From the NCBI RefSeq assembly GCF_014207235.1, contig NZ_JACHDA010000004.1:62001-126000 (forward strand): 64,000 bases of DNA, read 5' to 3'. Made by a program: the position numbers and the translations under genes. This stretch comes from Sphingopyxis sp. JAI128. Lineage in GTDB: Bacteria; Pseudomonadota; Alphaproteobacteria; Sphingomonadales; Sphingomonadaceae. Shown in pieces: positions 44,648-54,554 of this stretch. How positions within the stretch are numbered: the stretch's first letter is position 1; each line of letters opens with the position of its first letter. A model generated the notes under the pieces. It saw only the letters and a list, made by a program, of their open reading frames with translations. It did not search any database and was not told the origin of the DNA.

Positions 44648-44730
44648 CCCGTTCGCATCGAGCGAAGTCGAGATGGCCCATAGGCCGTGCATGCCTTCGG
44701 GGGGTCTCGACTTCGCTCGACACGAGCGGG
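44648..44730. repeat. Inverted repeat with GTCGAGCGAAGTCGAGA arms
   Basis: Arms 44648-44673 and 44705-44730 are about 26 nt and nearly complementary (cccgttcgcatcgagcgaag and its partner). It sits between the M17 peptidase and clpB genes. A weaker relative is at 52756-52880. This kind of repeat could end the M17 transcript. Confidence 0.8.
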
Positions 44731-44740
44731 AGTACAGTGC

Positions 44741-46315
44741 CTAGTCCCCGCTCCGCGCGAACTGGTCGAGCAGCCGCACGCCAAAGCCGCTCATTCCCTT
44801 CGGTACCAGCGGGCTTGCCTTGTCGGCCTGGTTGACGCCCGCGATGTCGAGATGCGCCCAGGGGGTCGCCTCGTCGACGAAGAAGCCGATGAAATGCGCG
44901 CCCAGGCTGGCGCCCGGACCCTGGCCGGGGGCGATGTTGCGGATATCGGCGATGTCCGATTTCAGCTTTGCGGCGTAATTTTCGTGGAGCGGCATGCGCC
45001 ACAATTCTTCGCCGCTGGCCGTCCCCGCCACGAGCAGCGCGCCGGCGAGCTTTTCGTCGCGGGCAAACAGGCCCGCATATTGATCGTCGAGCGCCCCGAC
45101 GATCGACCCGGTGAGCGTCGCGATGTTGACGATCGCGCGCGGCTTGTAGGCCTGTGCGACATATTCATTCGCGTCGGCGAGGACGAGGCGGCCTTCGGCG
45201 TCCGAATTGAGCATTTCGATCGTCTTGCCCGACATCGTGCGTGTGATGTCGCCGGGGCGCTGGGCATTGCCGTCGGGCATATTCTCGGCGAGCGCCGCGA
45301 CCGCGACGACATGGACGGGCGCGCGCGATCTGGCGAGCGACAGCGCGGCGCCGACGACCGATGCTGCGCCCGACATGTCGCCCTTCATGTCCCACATGCC
45401 CGCGCCGGGTTTCAGCGAGATGCCGCCCGAGTCGAAGGTGATGCCCTTGCCGACGAAGGCGACCGGCGCATCGGGCGCGCCCGCGCCGCGATAGCGCACC
45501 GCGAGCAGGCGTGAGCCGCGCGGGCTGCCCTGTCCGACCCCGACGAGCGTGCCCATGCCGAGCCTCCGCATCGCAGCTTCGTCGAGAACCTCGATGCTGA
45601 CCCCGGGCGTGCCGGCAAAGGCTTCGCGGACGCGCGCGACGAAGCTTTCGGGATAGATGACATTCGCGGGTTCGTTCGCGAGGTCGCGTGACAGGCGCAC
45701 CCCGTCGGCAAGCGGTTTCCAGCGGTTTGCGAAGGCGGCCTCGGCGACCGACGGATCGGCGCCGACGAGCGTCACCGCGCCGGTGGGCGGCGCCTTTTTG
45801 TCGACGGTCTTGTAGCGGTCGAAGCGATATTGGCCGAGCGCGAAGCCATAAGCGACGTCGGCGGCCGCGCGGTCGCCAAAGGCGCCCGCGATCGTCACCG
45901 GCTGCGGCTCGCTTTTGAGTTCCTGCGCCGCCTTGCCGCCGGCTTCGGCCAGCGCGAGCGACGAGGGCGTCGGCCCCGCACCGACAAGCAGGATGCGTGG
46001 ATGCGCGCCGATACCGCGCAGCGACAGCGTCGACCCCGTCTTGCCGTCGAAGTCCGCACTCGCAATCGCCGCGGTTACCGCCTGACGTTCGGCGGCGCTC
46101 AGCGCGACGCCGTCGAGCGGGGGCAGCGTCGCATCGGCCATGACGATCACCAGCGCCGCGCCGGCGGGGGCGTTGGCGGCAAAAGCGATCGCCCGCTCGG
46201 CGCTGTTTGCGGCGCTTGCCGGGACGACGCCCGATCCCGTTACCGCCTGCGCCATCGCCGCGGGGGCGAGCGCGAGCGACAGGCAGGCGGAAAGGAGCAG
46301 GCTTTTCATGCGCAT
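44741..46315 (-). CDS. Secreted leucyl aminopeptidase, M17 family
   Basis: 524 residues. Signal peptide (MKSLLLSACLSLALAPAAMAQ), N-terminal M17-type domain, then the metal-binding catalytic domain with VGKGITFDSGGISLKPG (Lys, Asp), MKGDMSGAA and NSDAEGRLVLADA (the hallmark). Signal peptides are unusual for M17, which is normally cytoplasmic PepA, but common among sphingomonads. It should cleave N-terminal residues in the periplasm. The start ATG at 46315 is followed two codons later by another; GGGGAAGA lies upstream. It is divergent from the acylase. Confidence 0.92.
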   Translation of the reverse strand: MRMKSLLLSACLSLALAPAAMAQAVTGSGVVPASAANSAERAIAFAANAPAGAALVIVMADATLPPLDGVALSAAERQAVTAAIASADFDGKTGSTLSLRGIGAHPRILLVGAGPTPSSLALAEAGGKAAQELKSEPQPVTIAGAFGDRAAADVAYGFALGQYRFDRYKTVDKKAPPTGAVTLVGADPSVAEAAFANRWKPLADGVRLSRDLANEPANVIYPESFVARVREAFAGTPGVSIEVLDEAAMRRLGMGTLVGVGQGSPRGSRLLAVRYRGAGAPDAPVAFVGKGITFDSGGISLKPGAGMWDMKGDMSGAASVVGAALSLARSRAPVHVVAVAALAENMPDGNAQRPGDITRTMSGKTIEMLNSDAEGRLVLADANEYVAQAYKPRAIVNIATLTGSIVGALDDQYAGLFARDEKLAGALLVAGTASGEELWRMPLHENYAAKLKSDIADIRNIAPGQGPGASLGAHFIGFFVDEATPWAHLDIAGVNQADKASPLVPKGMSGFGVRLLDQFARSGD

Positions 46316-46462
46316 GGTTCGATCTTCCCCGTTGTTCAACAACCTGCGTCTTGCATAACCGGGCCCATCCCGACCGCAAATCCGGCTCGACGAACGACAG
46401 TCGCTTGCCATCGGACGACATGGCCGTCACAAGTCGCGCGAAAGAGCATTAGAGGACCAGAG

Positions 46463-48619
46463 ATGCTGCGACGGATTTTGCTGGGTTTCCTGGTGCTGCT
46501 GGTCATGACCGCAGCCTCGCTCGCACTCTGGGAACCGATGACCGCCGAGGCGCCGGCCGCGCCGAATTTCAAGCCGGCGGATGTTCGTATCGCGCGCGAC
46601 AAGTTCGGCGTGCCGCACATCTTTGGCAAGACCGACGCCGATGTCGCTTATGGCGTCGCCTACGCCCACGCCGAGGATGATTTTTCGACGCTGCAGGAAG
46701 TGCTGGCGATGACGCGCGGGCGCGCGGGGGCCATGCTGGGACAGGACGGGGCGAAGATCGATTATGCCGCGGCGCTGCTCGATGCCCGGGCGACGACAAA
46801 GCGCGATTGGCCGCGGCTGCCCGACGATGTGAAGCAGCTGTTCACGGCCTATGCCGCGGGGCTCAACCATTATGCCGACAAGCATCCCGACGAAGTGCGG
46901 CTGTCGGGGCTGTTTCCCGTCACGGGCGAGGATGTCGTTGCGGGCTTCGTATTGCGGTCGCCCTTTTTCTTCGGGCTCGATTCGGTTCTGGGCTCGCTGG
47001 TCGAGGACAAGCCGATCGGGCGCGAGGGCGGTCCCGCGCTCGACGCGACAGGCAAGCTCGTGCCGCGCGAGTTGACGCCGGTCGGCCGCGACCCGGCTGA
47101 CAATGGCTCCAATGCGATGGCGGTCGCGCCGGCGCGATCGACCGACGGCGCGACGCGGCTCGTTTCCAATTCGCATCAGCCGTGGACCGGCGGCGTCGCC
47201 TGGTACGAACTCGTCGTCCATTCGGAGGAAGGCTGGGATTTCGCGGGCGCGAATTTCCCCGGCTCGCCCTATCCCTTCCTCGGCCATAATAAATATCTCG
47301 GCTGGACCAACACGGTGAACCGGCCCGACCTGATCGATGTCTATCGGTTGACCCTCGACGACAGCGGCGAGAATTACCGCTTCGACGGCGCGTGGCGTCC
47401 GCTCGAGAAAAGGCGCATCTGGCTGAAGGTCAGGGTCGGCCCGTTCGTGCTGCCGATCCCGCGCACCATTTACCGCTCGGTCCACGGGCCGGTGGTGAAG
47501 AATGACAAGGGCGCCTTCGCGATCCGTTACGCGGGGATCGACCAGGCGAACATGGTCACCCAATATTACCGCCTCAACAAGGCCAGGGATTTCGCCGAAT
47601 GGCGCGCGGCGATGGCGGGGCAGGGCGTGCCCGCGACCAATTTCATCTATGCCGATGCCAAGGGCAATATCGGGCTCTTCTACAATGCGATGTTCCCCGA
47701 CCGGCCGGCGGGATATAATTGGCGCGGCGTGCTACCCGGCGACACGTCGGCGGACCTGTGGACAAAGACGCTGCCGTTCGACCGCGTGCCAGCGCTGGTC
47801 AACCCGCGCTCGGGCTATGTCATGAACGCGAACAACACGCCGTGGGTCGCGGCGGGGCCGGGCGACGAACTCGACGCCGCCGCCTTCTCGCCGCTGCTCG
47901 GGATCGAGGACGACATGACCAACCGCGCGACGCGGCTGATCACCTTGTTCGAGGCGTCGGGGCAGATCGACGAGGCACGGCTGAAGGCGATCAAATATGA
48001 CACCGCCTATGCGAAGACCGGCTATGCGAAGCATTGGATGGACCGGCTGCTCGCGCTCGATACCAGCGACGATCCGGCGCTGGCGCGGGCGCAGGCGTTG
48101 CTGCGCCAGTGGGATTGGGACCTCGACGGCCGGGGTAAGGGCGACGCGCTGGCGCTGATGGTGCTGCGCCCGGCGAACGGCCGTCATTACCAGCGCCGCG
48201 CCGCGCCCGATCCGCGCGTCGTGCTGAAGGAAACGGTCGCGCATCTGCAAGACTATTTCGGCGGGCTGGATCCCAAACTCGGGACCGTGCTTCGGTTGCG
48301 GCACGGGGAGGGTGCAAATCGCGTCGACCTGCCGCTCGACGGCGGCAACGACACCGTGCGCGCATCGACCTTGTGGGACGCGGAACCCGATGGGCGGCTG
48401 AAGGTCCGGCACGGCGACAGCTTCATCATGTTCGTGACGTGGGACCGGGCGGGGCGCGTGCGTTCCGAATCGATCCAGCCGTTCGGCGCCGCGACGACGC
48501 GCCCGGACAGCCCGCATTACAACGATCAGGCGCCGCTGTTCGTGGCGCACAAGCTGAAGCCCGTGCTGTTCGACCCGGCGGCGCTGAAGGCGAGCGGCGC
48601 GCGATTCTATCGGCCTTGA
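46463..48619 (+). CDS. Penicillin acylase-family Ntn hydrolase
   Basis: 718 residues with a signal anchor (RRILLGFLVLLVMTAASLALW). The nucleophile is Ser216 in NGSNAMAV, the residue freed by self-cleavage of a spacer; HQPW and LGWTNTVNRPDLIDVY are other conserved substrate-pocket motifs. The family includes penicillin and cephalosporin acylases and AHL quorum-quenching acylases (QuiP, PvdQ-like). Which amide is cut cannot be told. AGAGGA precedes the ATG. It shares a 147-bp divergent region with the M17 gene. Confidence 0.92.
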   Translation: MLRRILLGFLVLLVMTAASLALWEPMTAEAPAAPNFKPADVRIARDKFGVPHIFGKTDADVAYGVAYAHAEDDFSTLQEVLAMTRGRAGAMLGQDGAKIDYAAALLDARATTKRDWPRLPDDVKQLFTAYAAGLNHYADKHPDEVRLSGLFPVTGEDVVAGFVLRSPFFFGLDSVLGSLVEDKPIGREGGPALDATGKLVPRELTPVGRDPADNGSNAMAVAPARSTDGATRLVSNSHQPWTGGVAWYELVVHSEEGWDFAGANFPGSPYPFLGHNKYLGWTNTVNRPDLIDVYRLTLDDSGENYRFDGAWRPLEKRRIWLKVRVGPFVLPIPRTIYRSVHGPVVKNDKGAFAIRYAGIDQANMVTQYYRLNKARDFAEWRAAMAGQGVPATNFIYADAKGNIGLFYNAMFPDRPAGYNWRGVLPGDTSADLWTKTLPFDRVPALVNPRSGYVMNANNTPWVAAGPGDELDAAAFSPLLGIEDDMTNRATRLITLFEASGQIDEARLKAIKYDTAYAKTGYAKHWMDRLLALDTSDDPALARAQALLRQWDWDLDGRGKGDALALMVLRPANGRHYQRRAAPDPRVVLKETVAHLQDYFGGLDPKLGTVLRLRHGEGANRVDLPLDGGNDTVRASTLWDAEPDGRLKVRHGDSFIMFVTWDRAGRVRSESIQPFGAATTRPDSPHYNDQAPLFVAHKLKPVLFDPAALKASGARFYRP

Positions 48620-48713
48620 AAGCCGCGAATTGCTGTCCTAGACAATTGATACAGTGCCGTGCGGCACCCGGCCGACAGCAGGCCCGTCTTGCGCTCCTGC
48701 AAAGAGGATTTTC

Positions 48714-51593
48714 ATGCCCCGTTTTCATCGTTTCGCCCTGGCCCTCGCGGTCACCACCTCGCTCGTTGCCGCGGGCCCCGCGCTGGCCAAGGCGAAAGCC
48801 GCTGACCCCGCGCCGATCTCCGAACTCGTGAAGGCGGTCGACATCCCCTATCAGAGCTTCACGCTCGACAATGGCTTGCGCGTGATCGTGCACGAGGACC
48901 GCAAGGCGCCGGTCGTCGCGGTATCGGTGTGGTACCGCGTCGGATCGAAGCATGAGCCCAAGGGCAAGACGGGCTTTGCGCATCTGTTCGAACATCTGAT
49001 GTTCAACGGGTCCGAAAACGCGCCGGGCGATTTCTTCGAGCCGTTGCAGCAGGTCGGCGCGACCGACAGCAACGGGACGACCAACGTCGATCGCACCAAC
49101 TATTTCGAAACGGTGCCGACCGGTGCGCTCGACCGCGCGCTGTTCCTCGAAAGCGACCGCATGGGGCATTTGCTGGGGGCGGTGACGCAGGAAAAGCTCG
49201 ATAACCAGCGCGGCGTCGTCCAGAATGAGAAGCGGCAGGGCGACAATAACCCCTATGGCCTGTTGCGGTACGAGATTTTCGAAAATCTCTTTCCGACCGG
49301 CCATCCCTATCACCACAGCACGATCGGATCGATGGCCGACCTCGACGCCGCGAGCCTCGACGATGTGAAGAAATGGTTCACCGACAATTATGGCCCGAAC
49401 AATGCGGTGCTCGTGCTGGCTGGCGACGTCGATGTCGCCACGGCCAAGGCGAAGGTGCAGGAATGGTTCGGCGATATTCCCCGCGGCCCCGCGGTCGCGA
49501 TGCCCGCAACGCCAGTGCCGACGCTGCCCGCGCCGCTGGCCAAAGAGGTCAAGGACCAGATTCCGACGACGCGCATCTATCGCATGTGGGCGATCCCGGG
49601 GCTGAACGATCCCGAGGCGGTGCCGCTCCAGATGGCCATGGGCGTGCTAGGCGGTCTGTCGTCGTCGCGCCTCGACAATGCGCTGGTTCGCCGCGACCCG
49701 GTCGCCGTCAGCGTTTCGGCCTTTGCCCAACCGTTCGAGGATGCGGGCATCCTGCTGGTCCAGGCCGACGTCAAGGACGGGGTCGACCCCGCGCATGTCG
49801 GCAAGCGCCTCGATGAGGAAATCGCGAGCTTCCTCGCGAGCGGCCCGACCGCCGACGAATTGCAGCGGACCGCCGCGAGCTATCTGGCCGGCACGATTTC
49901 GGGGCTCGAATCGGTCGGCGGGTTCGGCGGCAAGGCGGTGACGCTGGCCGAGGGCGCGCTCTATTCGAACGATCCCGCTTATTACAAGGTCGAGCTCGAC
50001 CGGATGGCAAAGGCCACCCCCGAACAGGTGAAGGCGGTCGCGCAGAAGTGGCTGTCGCGTCCCGCTTTCTCGCTGACCTACACGCCCGGCGAGCGCACCG
50101 AGGGGGGCGAGAATCGCGGCGGCGCGGTGAAGGACGGCAAGGTCGCCGCGGCGATCCAGCCCGATCGTTACTGGAATCCCGACCTTGGCGACACCGGCCC
50201 GGCCATCAGCGGCGCGACTTCCTTTGCCGACCGCTCGACGCTGCCGGCCGTCGCCGACCTCACCGCGCTCGATTTCCCCGCGATCGAACGAACGAAGCTG
50301 AGGAATGGTGTCGAGGTCGTCTTCGCGCGCCGCTCGGCGGTGCCCACGGTGAATGTCGCGGTCAGCTTCGATGCGGGTTATGCCGCCGATCCGCACAGCG
50401 CTTTGGGCACGCAATCGCTGATGCTCAGCCTGATGGACGAGGGGACGACAAGCCTCGATTCGATCGCCTTTGCCGAAGCGAAGGAGCGGCTCGGCGCGCA
50501 GATCGACGCGAGCGCCAATGCCGACGAAACGGTGTTCAGCCTGTTCGCGCTGAAGCCCAATCTTGGCGCTTCGCTCGGCCTGCTCGCCGACTATATCCGC
50601 AACCCCGCCTTCGACGGCAAGGAACTGGAGCGCGTCCGCGCGCAGCAACTCAACCGGCTGAAAGCCGAACGCAGCAATCCCAATGCGCTGGCATCGCGCG
50701 TCCTGTTGCCCGTGCTCTACGGCGCCGAGCACCCCTATGGCATCCCGCCGTCGGGTCTTGGCAATGAAGCGGCGGTGAAAGCGGCAACGCGCGACGATCT
50801 CGCGGCATTCCATGCGACGTGGATCCGCCCCGACAATGCGCGGATCTTCGTCGTCGGCGACACCACGCTGGCCGAAGTGAAGAAGCAGCTCGACGCCACG
50901 CTCGGCCAGTGGAAGGCGCCCGCCACCGCGAAGCCGGTCAAGCATTTCGAAATCGCGATCCCGGCGCCGAGCCCGCGCATCCTGCTCGTCGACCGGCCGA
51001 AATCGCCGCAGTCGGTGATCCTCGCCGGCCGCGTCCTCGACGCGAAGGGCGGCGACAGTCTCGAGGCGCTGCGCACCGCCAACGATATTTTCGGTGGCAA
51101 TTTCCTGTCGCGTTTCAACATGAACCTGCGCGAGACCAAGGGCTGGTCCTATGGCGTGCGCACGCGCATTTCGAGCGACAAGGACCGCATCGCATGGGTC
51201 GCCGCCGCGCCGGTCCAGGCCGATCGCACCGGCGATTCGATCAAGGAACTGCAGAGCGAACTGACGGCCTTTCTCGGCACCAAGGGAGTCACCGCCCAGG
51301 AACGCGAATGGAGCACCAATGGCAGCATTCGTGAATTGCCCGGCAGCTTCGAAACGTCGGGGGACGTCCTGAGCGGGGTGCGGAACATCGTGAAATTCGG
51401 CCGGCCCGACAATTATTATGAGTCGCTGCCGGCGACCTACGAAGGGATGACTCTCGCCCAGATCGACGCGGCTGCTCGCAAGATGCTCAGCACCGACGAC
51501 CTCGTCTATGTCGTGGTCGGCGACGCCGCGGTGGTGAAACCGCAGCTTGACGGATTGGGTCTGCCCGTGGAAACGGTGTCTCCCGCTAACTAA
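48714..51593 (+). CDS. Secreted M16 zinc protease with two domains
   Basis: 959 residues: signal peptide, active N-terminal M16 half with HLFEH at 90-94 (HxxEH, zinc His and catalytic Glu), and an inactive C-terminal half (about 520-950). The insulinase-like pair makes a clamshell that cuts peptides. Residues DNNPYGLLRYEI and GLSSSRLDNALVR are family motifs. It probably acts in the periplasm, degrading peptides taken up or misfolded. It follows the acylase gene by 94 nt and may share its transcript. Confidence 0.93.
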   Translation: MPRFHRFALALAVTTSLVAAGPALAKAKAADPAPISELVKAVDIPYQSFTLDNGLRVIVHEDRKAPVVAVSVWYRVGSKHEPKGKTGFAHLFEHLMFNGSENAPGDFFEPLQQVGATDSNGTTNVDRTNYFETVPTGALDRALFLESDRMGHLLGAVTQEKLDNQRGVVQNEKRQGDNNPYGLLRYEIFENLFPTGHPYHHSTIGSMADLDAASLDDVKKWFTDNYGPNNAVLVLAGDVDVATAKAKVQEWFGDIPRGPAVAMPATPVPTLPAPLAKEVKDQIPTTRIYRMWAIPGLNDPEAVPLQMAMGVLGGLSSSRLDNALVRRDPVAVSVSAFAQPFEDAGILLVQADVKDGVDPAHVGKRLDEEIASFLASGPTADELQRTAASYLAGTISGLESVGGFGGKAVTLAEGALYSNDPAYYKVELDRMAKATPEQVKAVAQKWLSRPAFSLTYTPGERTEGGENRGGAVKDGKVAAAIQPDRYWNPDLGDTGPAISGATSFADRSTLPAVADLTALDFPAIERTKLRNGVEVVFARRSAVPTVNVAVSFDAGYAADPHSALGTQSLMLSLMDEGTTSLDSIAFAEAKERLGAQIDASANADETVFSLFALKPNLGASLGLLADYIRNPAFDGKELERVRAQQLNRLKAERSNPNALASRVLLPVLYGAEHPYGIPPSGLGNEAAVKAATRDDLAAFHATWIRPDNARIFVVGDTTLAEVKKQLDATLGQWKAPATAKPVKHFEIAIPAPSPRILLVDRPKSPQSVILAGRVLDAKGGDSLEALRTANDIFGGNFLSRFNMNLRETKGWSYGVRTRISSDKDRIAWVAAAPVQADRTGDSIKELQSELTAFLGTKGVTAQEREWSTNGSIRELPGSFETSGDVLSGVRNIVKFGRPDNYYESLPATYEGMTLAQIDAAARKMLSTDDLVYVVVGDAAVVKPQLDGLGLPVETVSPAN

Positions 51594-51619
51594 CATCAGT
51601 TTCAGTAAGGAGAGCCGCA

Positions 51620-51922
51620 ATGTCTCAAGTCGATGGCAGCTATGATTGCGTCACCAAGTCGCCGATGGGCGACCAGAAATCGGTTTTCACCGTCAAGAGC
51701 GACGGCGGCAGCTTCACCGGCCAGAACGCCGGCGCGATGGGGTCGCTCGACGTCGAAAATGGCAAGGTCGACGGCAACAAGCTGACCTGGACCATGAACA
51801 TGAAGGTGCCGATGCCGATGACGCTCGAATGCGAAGCGACGATCGACGGCGACGCGCTGACCGGCACGATCAAGGCCGGTGCGTTCGGTTCGATGGCGAT
51901 GACCGGCACGCGCCAGGGCTGA
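51620..51922 (+). CDS. Small conserved protein of unknown function
   Basis: 100 residues, predicted all beta (lipocalin-like or similar): YDCVTKSPMGDQKSVFTVKSDGGSFTGQNAGAMGSLDVENGKVDGNKLTWTM. No signal peptide or membrane segment. AAGGAG precedes the ATG. I recall similar short proteins in sphingomonads, and larger enzymes with this domain, without assigned function. The terminator at 51943 closes it. Confidence 0.75.
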   Translation: MSQVDGSYDCVTKSPMGDQKSVFTVKSDGGSFTGQNAGAMGSLDVENGKVDGNKLTWTMNMKVPMPMTLECEATIDGDALTGTIKAGAFGSMAMTGTRQG

Positions 51923-51942
51923 CGCCTGCCCACTGCAAAAAG

Positions 51943-51973
51943 AAGGGGCCGTCCGATCGGGCGGCCCTTTTTG
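51943..51973 (+). terminator. Rho-independent terminator after the small protein gene
   Basis: aaggggccgtcc pairs with gggcggcccttt over about 12 positions (one G-U wobble outside, one at the base) with a 4-nt loop gatc. It is followed by ttttg. It lies 20 bp after the stop at 51922. Confidence 0.88.
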
Positions 51974-52032
51974 TGTCCAGCGTGCGGGCGGAGGAACCGC
52001 CGTCGCGGGGACGACGGCTGCTGTCGGCGTCT

Positions 52033-52746
52033 TTACCCGCCGTAGCGGGCCAAAACCTCTTCCACCCACCCCGGCACCAATTCGGTCGCCGGGCCGTGGC
52101 GCGCCTCGTCGAACCAGTGGCTGCCCTGGCTCGGTTCCATGTTGAGTTCGAGCGTGCGTGCGCCCGCCGCGCGCGCTTCGCGCACGAAACCTGCGGCGGG
52201 ATAAACCGCGCCCGATGTGCCGATCGACACGAACAGGTCGGCACGGTTCAGCGCGGAATAAATCTCTTCCATCCGGTACGGCATTTCGCCGAACCAGACG
52301 ATGTCGGGGCGCAGCGCACCCGCGGCGCCGCAACCGGGACAGGCGGGACGGCCCAGCAAAGGGCCCCTCCACGGCATGCGATGGTCGCATCGGGTGCACC
52401 AGGCGTTCAGATGCTCGCCGTGCATGTGGATCAGCCGCTTCGCGCCCGCGCGTTCGTGCAGGTCGTCGACATTTTGCGTGACGATCAGCAACTCGCCCGG
52501 CCATTCTGCATCGAGCCGGGCGAGCGCGTCGTGCGCGGCGTTCGGCGCCTTGGTCTGGATCGCCGCGCGCCGCATGTCGTAGAATCGCAGGACGAGGTCG
52601 GGGTCGCGGGCAAAGGCTTCGGGCGTCGCGACATCCTCGACGCGGTGCTGTTCCCACAGGCCGCCGGCGTCGCGAAACGTATCGATCCCGCTTTCGGCCG
52701 AAACGCCTGCGCCGGTCAGGATGACGATATTCGGGATAGGGTCCAT
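52033..52746 (-). CDS. cobB: NAD-dependent protein deacylase (sirtuin, CobB-like)
   Basis: 237 residues: GAGVSAESGI (12-21), QNVDDLHERAG (91-101), His109 as base, and zinc ligands Cys117, Cys120, Cys136, Cys139. Tyr56 and Arg59 (YDMR) are the pair that lets class III sirtuins remove succinyl or malonyl groups as well as acetyl. It likely desuccinylates or deacetylates metabolic enzymes such as acetyl-CoA synthetase. Single gene, divergent from dapB; a repeat fills the gap. Confidence 0.94.
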   Translation of the reverse strand: MDPIPNIVILTGAGVSAESGIDTFRDAGGLWEQHRVEDVATPEAFARDPDLVLRFYDMRRAAIQTKAPNAAHDALARLDAEWPGELLIVTQNVDDLHERAGAKRLIHMHGEHLNAWCTRCDHRMPWRGPLLGRPACPGCGAAGALRPDIVWFGEMPYRMEEIYSALNRADLFVSIGTSGAVYPAAGFVREARAAGARTLELNMEPSQGSHWFDEARHGPATELVPGWVEEVLARYGG

Positions 52747-52755
52747 AGCTCCCTG

Positions 52756-52880
52756 TAACCGTTCGCGTCGAGCCCTTCGACCGTCTTTTGCAGGCGCTCG
52801 GGATAAACGGCGCCCTTGGGATGAAGTCGAGATTCAGTCGGTCCGGGCCTGGATCGCGGGGTGTCTCGACTTCGCGCGAC
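52756..52880. repeat. Degenerate GTCGAG/CTCGAC inverted repeat between cobB and dapB
   Basis: aagtcgaga (52824-52832) and tctcgactt (52864-52872) are perfect inverted arms. Flanking gttcgcgtcgag and gacttcgcgcgacac resemble the unit at 44648-44730. The 173-bp gap holds nothing else recognised. Confidence 0.6.
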
Positions 52881-52919
52881 ACCAGCGGCTAAAGGGAGTG
52901 GCAATATAGGGGACGCATC

Positions 52920-53657
52920 ATGACCAGCATCGGCATTATCGGCAGCGCAGGACGGATGGGCGTCGCGCTGGCCGCCGCGATATCGGAGGCGGGGCAACGC
53001 AGCTGCGGCATCGACAAGGGAGGCAATGTCGTGCGGCTGGCATCGGACGCCGATGTGCTCGTCGATTTTTCTTCGCCCGCCGCGCTCGAAGCGACGCTCG
53101 ACGCATGCGTCGCGGCGCGGACGCCGATCGTCATCGGAACCACCGGACTCGAGGAACGCCATCATTATCTGATCGACGATGCCGCCAGAGACATCGCGGT
53201 GCTCCAGACCGGCAACACGTCGCTCGGCGTGACGCTGCTCGCGCACCTTGTCCGCGAGGCGGCGGCGCGGCTCGACTCCGAATGGGATATCGAAATCCTC
53301 GAAATGCACCATGGCCGCAAGATCGACGCGCCCAGCGGCACCGCGCTGCTGCTTGGGCAGGCGGCGGCCGAGGGCCGGGCGATCGATCTCGCAACCTGTT
53401 CGGAACGCGGCCGCGACGGCCTCACCGGCGCACGCGGCCATGGCAAGATCGGTTTCGCAAGCCTGCGCGGCGGCACCGTCGCGGGCGACCATGACGTCAT
53501 TTTCGCGGGCCCCGAAGAGATGATCACCCTTTCGCACCGCGCCGAAAACCGCATGATCTTTGCGCGCGGCGCGGTGCGCGCGGCGCTGTGGCTCATTGGC
53601 CAAAAGCCCGATCGCTATACGATGCCGCAGGTGCTGGGACTGTCCTCCGCGCAATGA
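52920..53657 (+). CDS. dapB: 4-hydroxy-tetrahydrodipicolinate reductase
   Basis: 245 residues, lysine/meso-diaminopimelate pathway. IGIIGSAGRMG (nucleotide site), GTTGLEE, and the substrate-binding EMHHGRKIDAPSGTALLLG with catalytic His are intact. The short G-x-G...ADVLVDFSSP region is typical. The stop overlaps the next ATG by four (ATGA), so it is translationally coupled to nth. Confidence 0.95.
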   Translation: MTSIGIIGSAGRMGVALAAAISEAGQRSCGIDKGGNVVRLASDADVLVDFSSPAALEATLDACVAARTPIVIGTTGLEERHHYLIDDAARDIAVLQTGNTSLGVTLLAHLVREAAARLDSEWDIEILEMHHGRKIDAPSGTALLLGQAAAEGRAIDLATCSERGRDGLTGARGHGKIGFASLRGGTVAGDHDVIFAGPEEMITLSHRAENRMIFARGAVRAALWLIGQKPDRYTMPQVLGLSSAQ

Positions 53658-54310
53658 AAAAGGCCGATATCTTCGAATTCTACCGCCGTCTTGCCGAGTT
53701 GAACCCGAGCCCCGAAACCGAGCTCGAATATGGCAATGTCTATCAACTGCTCGTCGCGGTGGTGCTGTCGGCGCAGGCGACCGACGTCGGGGTGAACAAG
53801 GCAACGCGGACGCTGTTCCAGGACGTGAAAACGCCGCAGCAAATGATCGACCTCGGCGAGCAAGGGCTCAAGCAGCATATCAAGACGATCGGCCTGTTCA
53901 ACGCGAAGGCAAAAAACGTCATCGCGCTCAGCGAAATCCTCGTGCGCGATTATGGCGGCGAGGTTCCCGCCGACCGCGACGCGCTGGTCGAACTTCCCGG
54001 CGTCGGGCGAAAAACCGCCAATGTCGTGATGAATTGCGCCTTTGGGGCGGAAACTTTCGCGGTGGACACGCATATCTTCCGCGTTGGCAATCGCACCGGC
54101 CTTGCGCCCGGCAAGACGGTGCTGGCGGTCGAAAAGAAGCTGGACAAGGAAACCCCCGCACCCTTCCGCGTCGGCGCGCACCACTGGCTGATCCTCCACG
54201 GCCGCTATATCTGCAAGGCGCGTACGCCCGAATGCTGGCGCTGTCCGGTCGACGACCTCTGCCGGTACAGGCCTAAGACACCCGCGCCGAAAGCGAACAA
54301 GGCGGCGTGA
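53654..54310 (+). CDS. nth: Endonuclease III
   Basis: 218 residues: HhH motif with catalytic Lys in LPGVGRKTANVVM, catalytic Asp in VDTHIFRVGNR, and 4Fe-4S cluster C-x6-C-x2-C-x5-C (CKARTPECWRCPVDDLC) at the C-terminus. It removes oxidised pyrimidines from DNA. The ATG overlaps the dapB stop; the longer frame inside dapB has no homology. Confidence 0.96.
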   Translation: MKKADIFEFYRRLAELNPSPETELEYGNVYQLLVAVVLSAQATDVGVNKATRTLFQDVKTPQQMIDLGEQGLKQHIKTIGLFNAKAKNVIALSEILVRDYGGEVPADRDALVELPGVGRKTANVVMNCAFGAETFAVDTHIFRVGNRTGLAPGKTVLAVEKKLDKETPAPFRVGAHHWLILHGRYICKARTPECWRCPVDDLCRYRPKTPAPKANKAA

Positions 54311-54554
54311 CGGGACGGACGGCTGTAGGGTAGGGGCGGAAATTGCCGCCTTCGGTTGTCGCGCGCCGATCCCGCAATCCGCTTGGCCGGCGGCTGCGCG
54401 GCATTCCAAAGGTCAGGAAAGGTCAGCCTTGTGCAGCCCCCATTTGTCGTACCCGGCTGACTTGCCGCGCGCGGTTCGTGCGCGCATCCATAAACCGGGA
54501 AACGCGTGCCTTTGCCGACATGGAGAAAGAGCCGGGACGAAAGCTGGCACGGCT

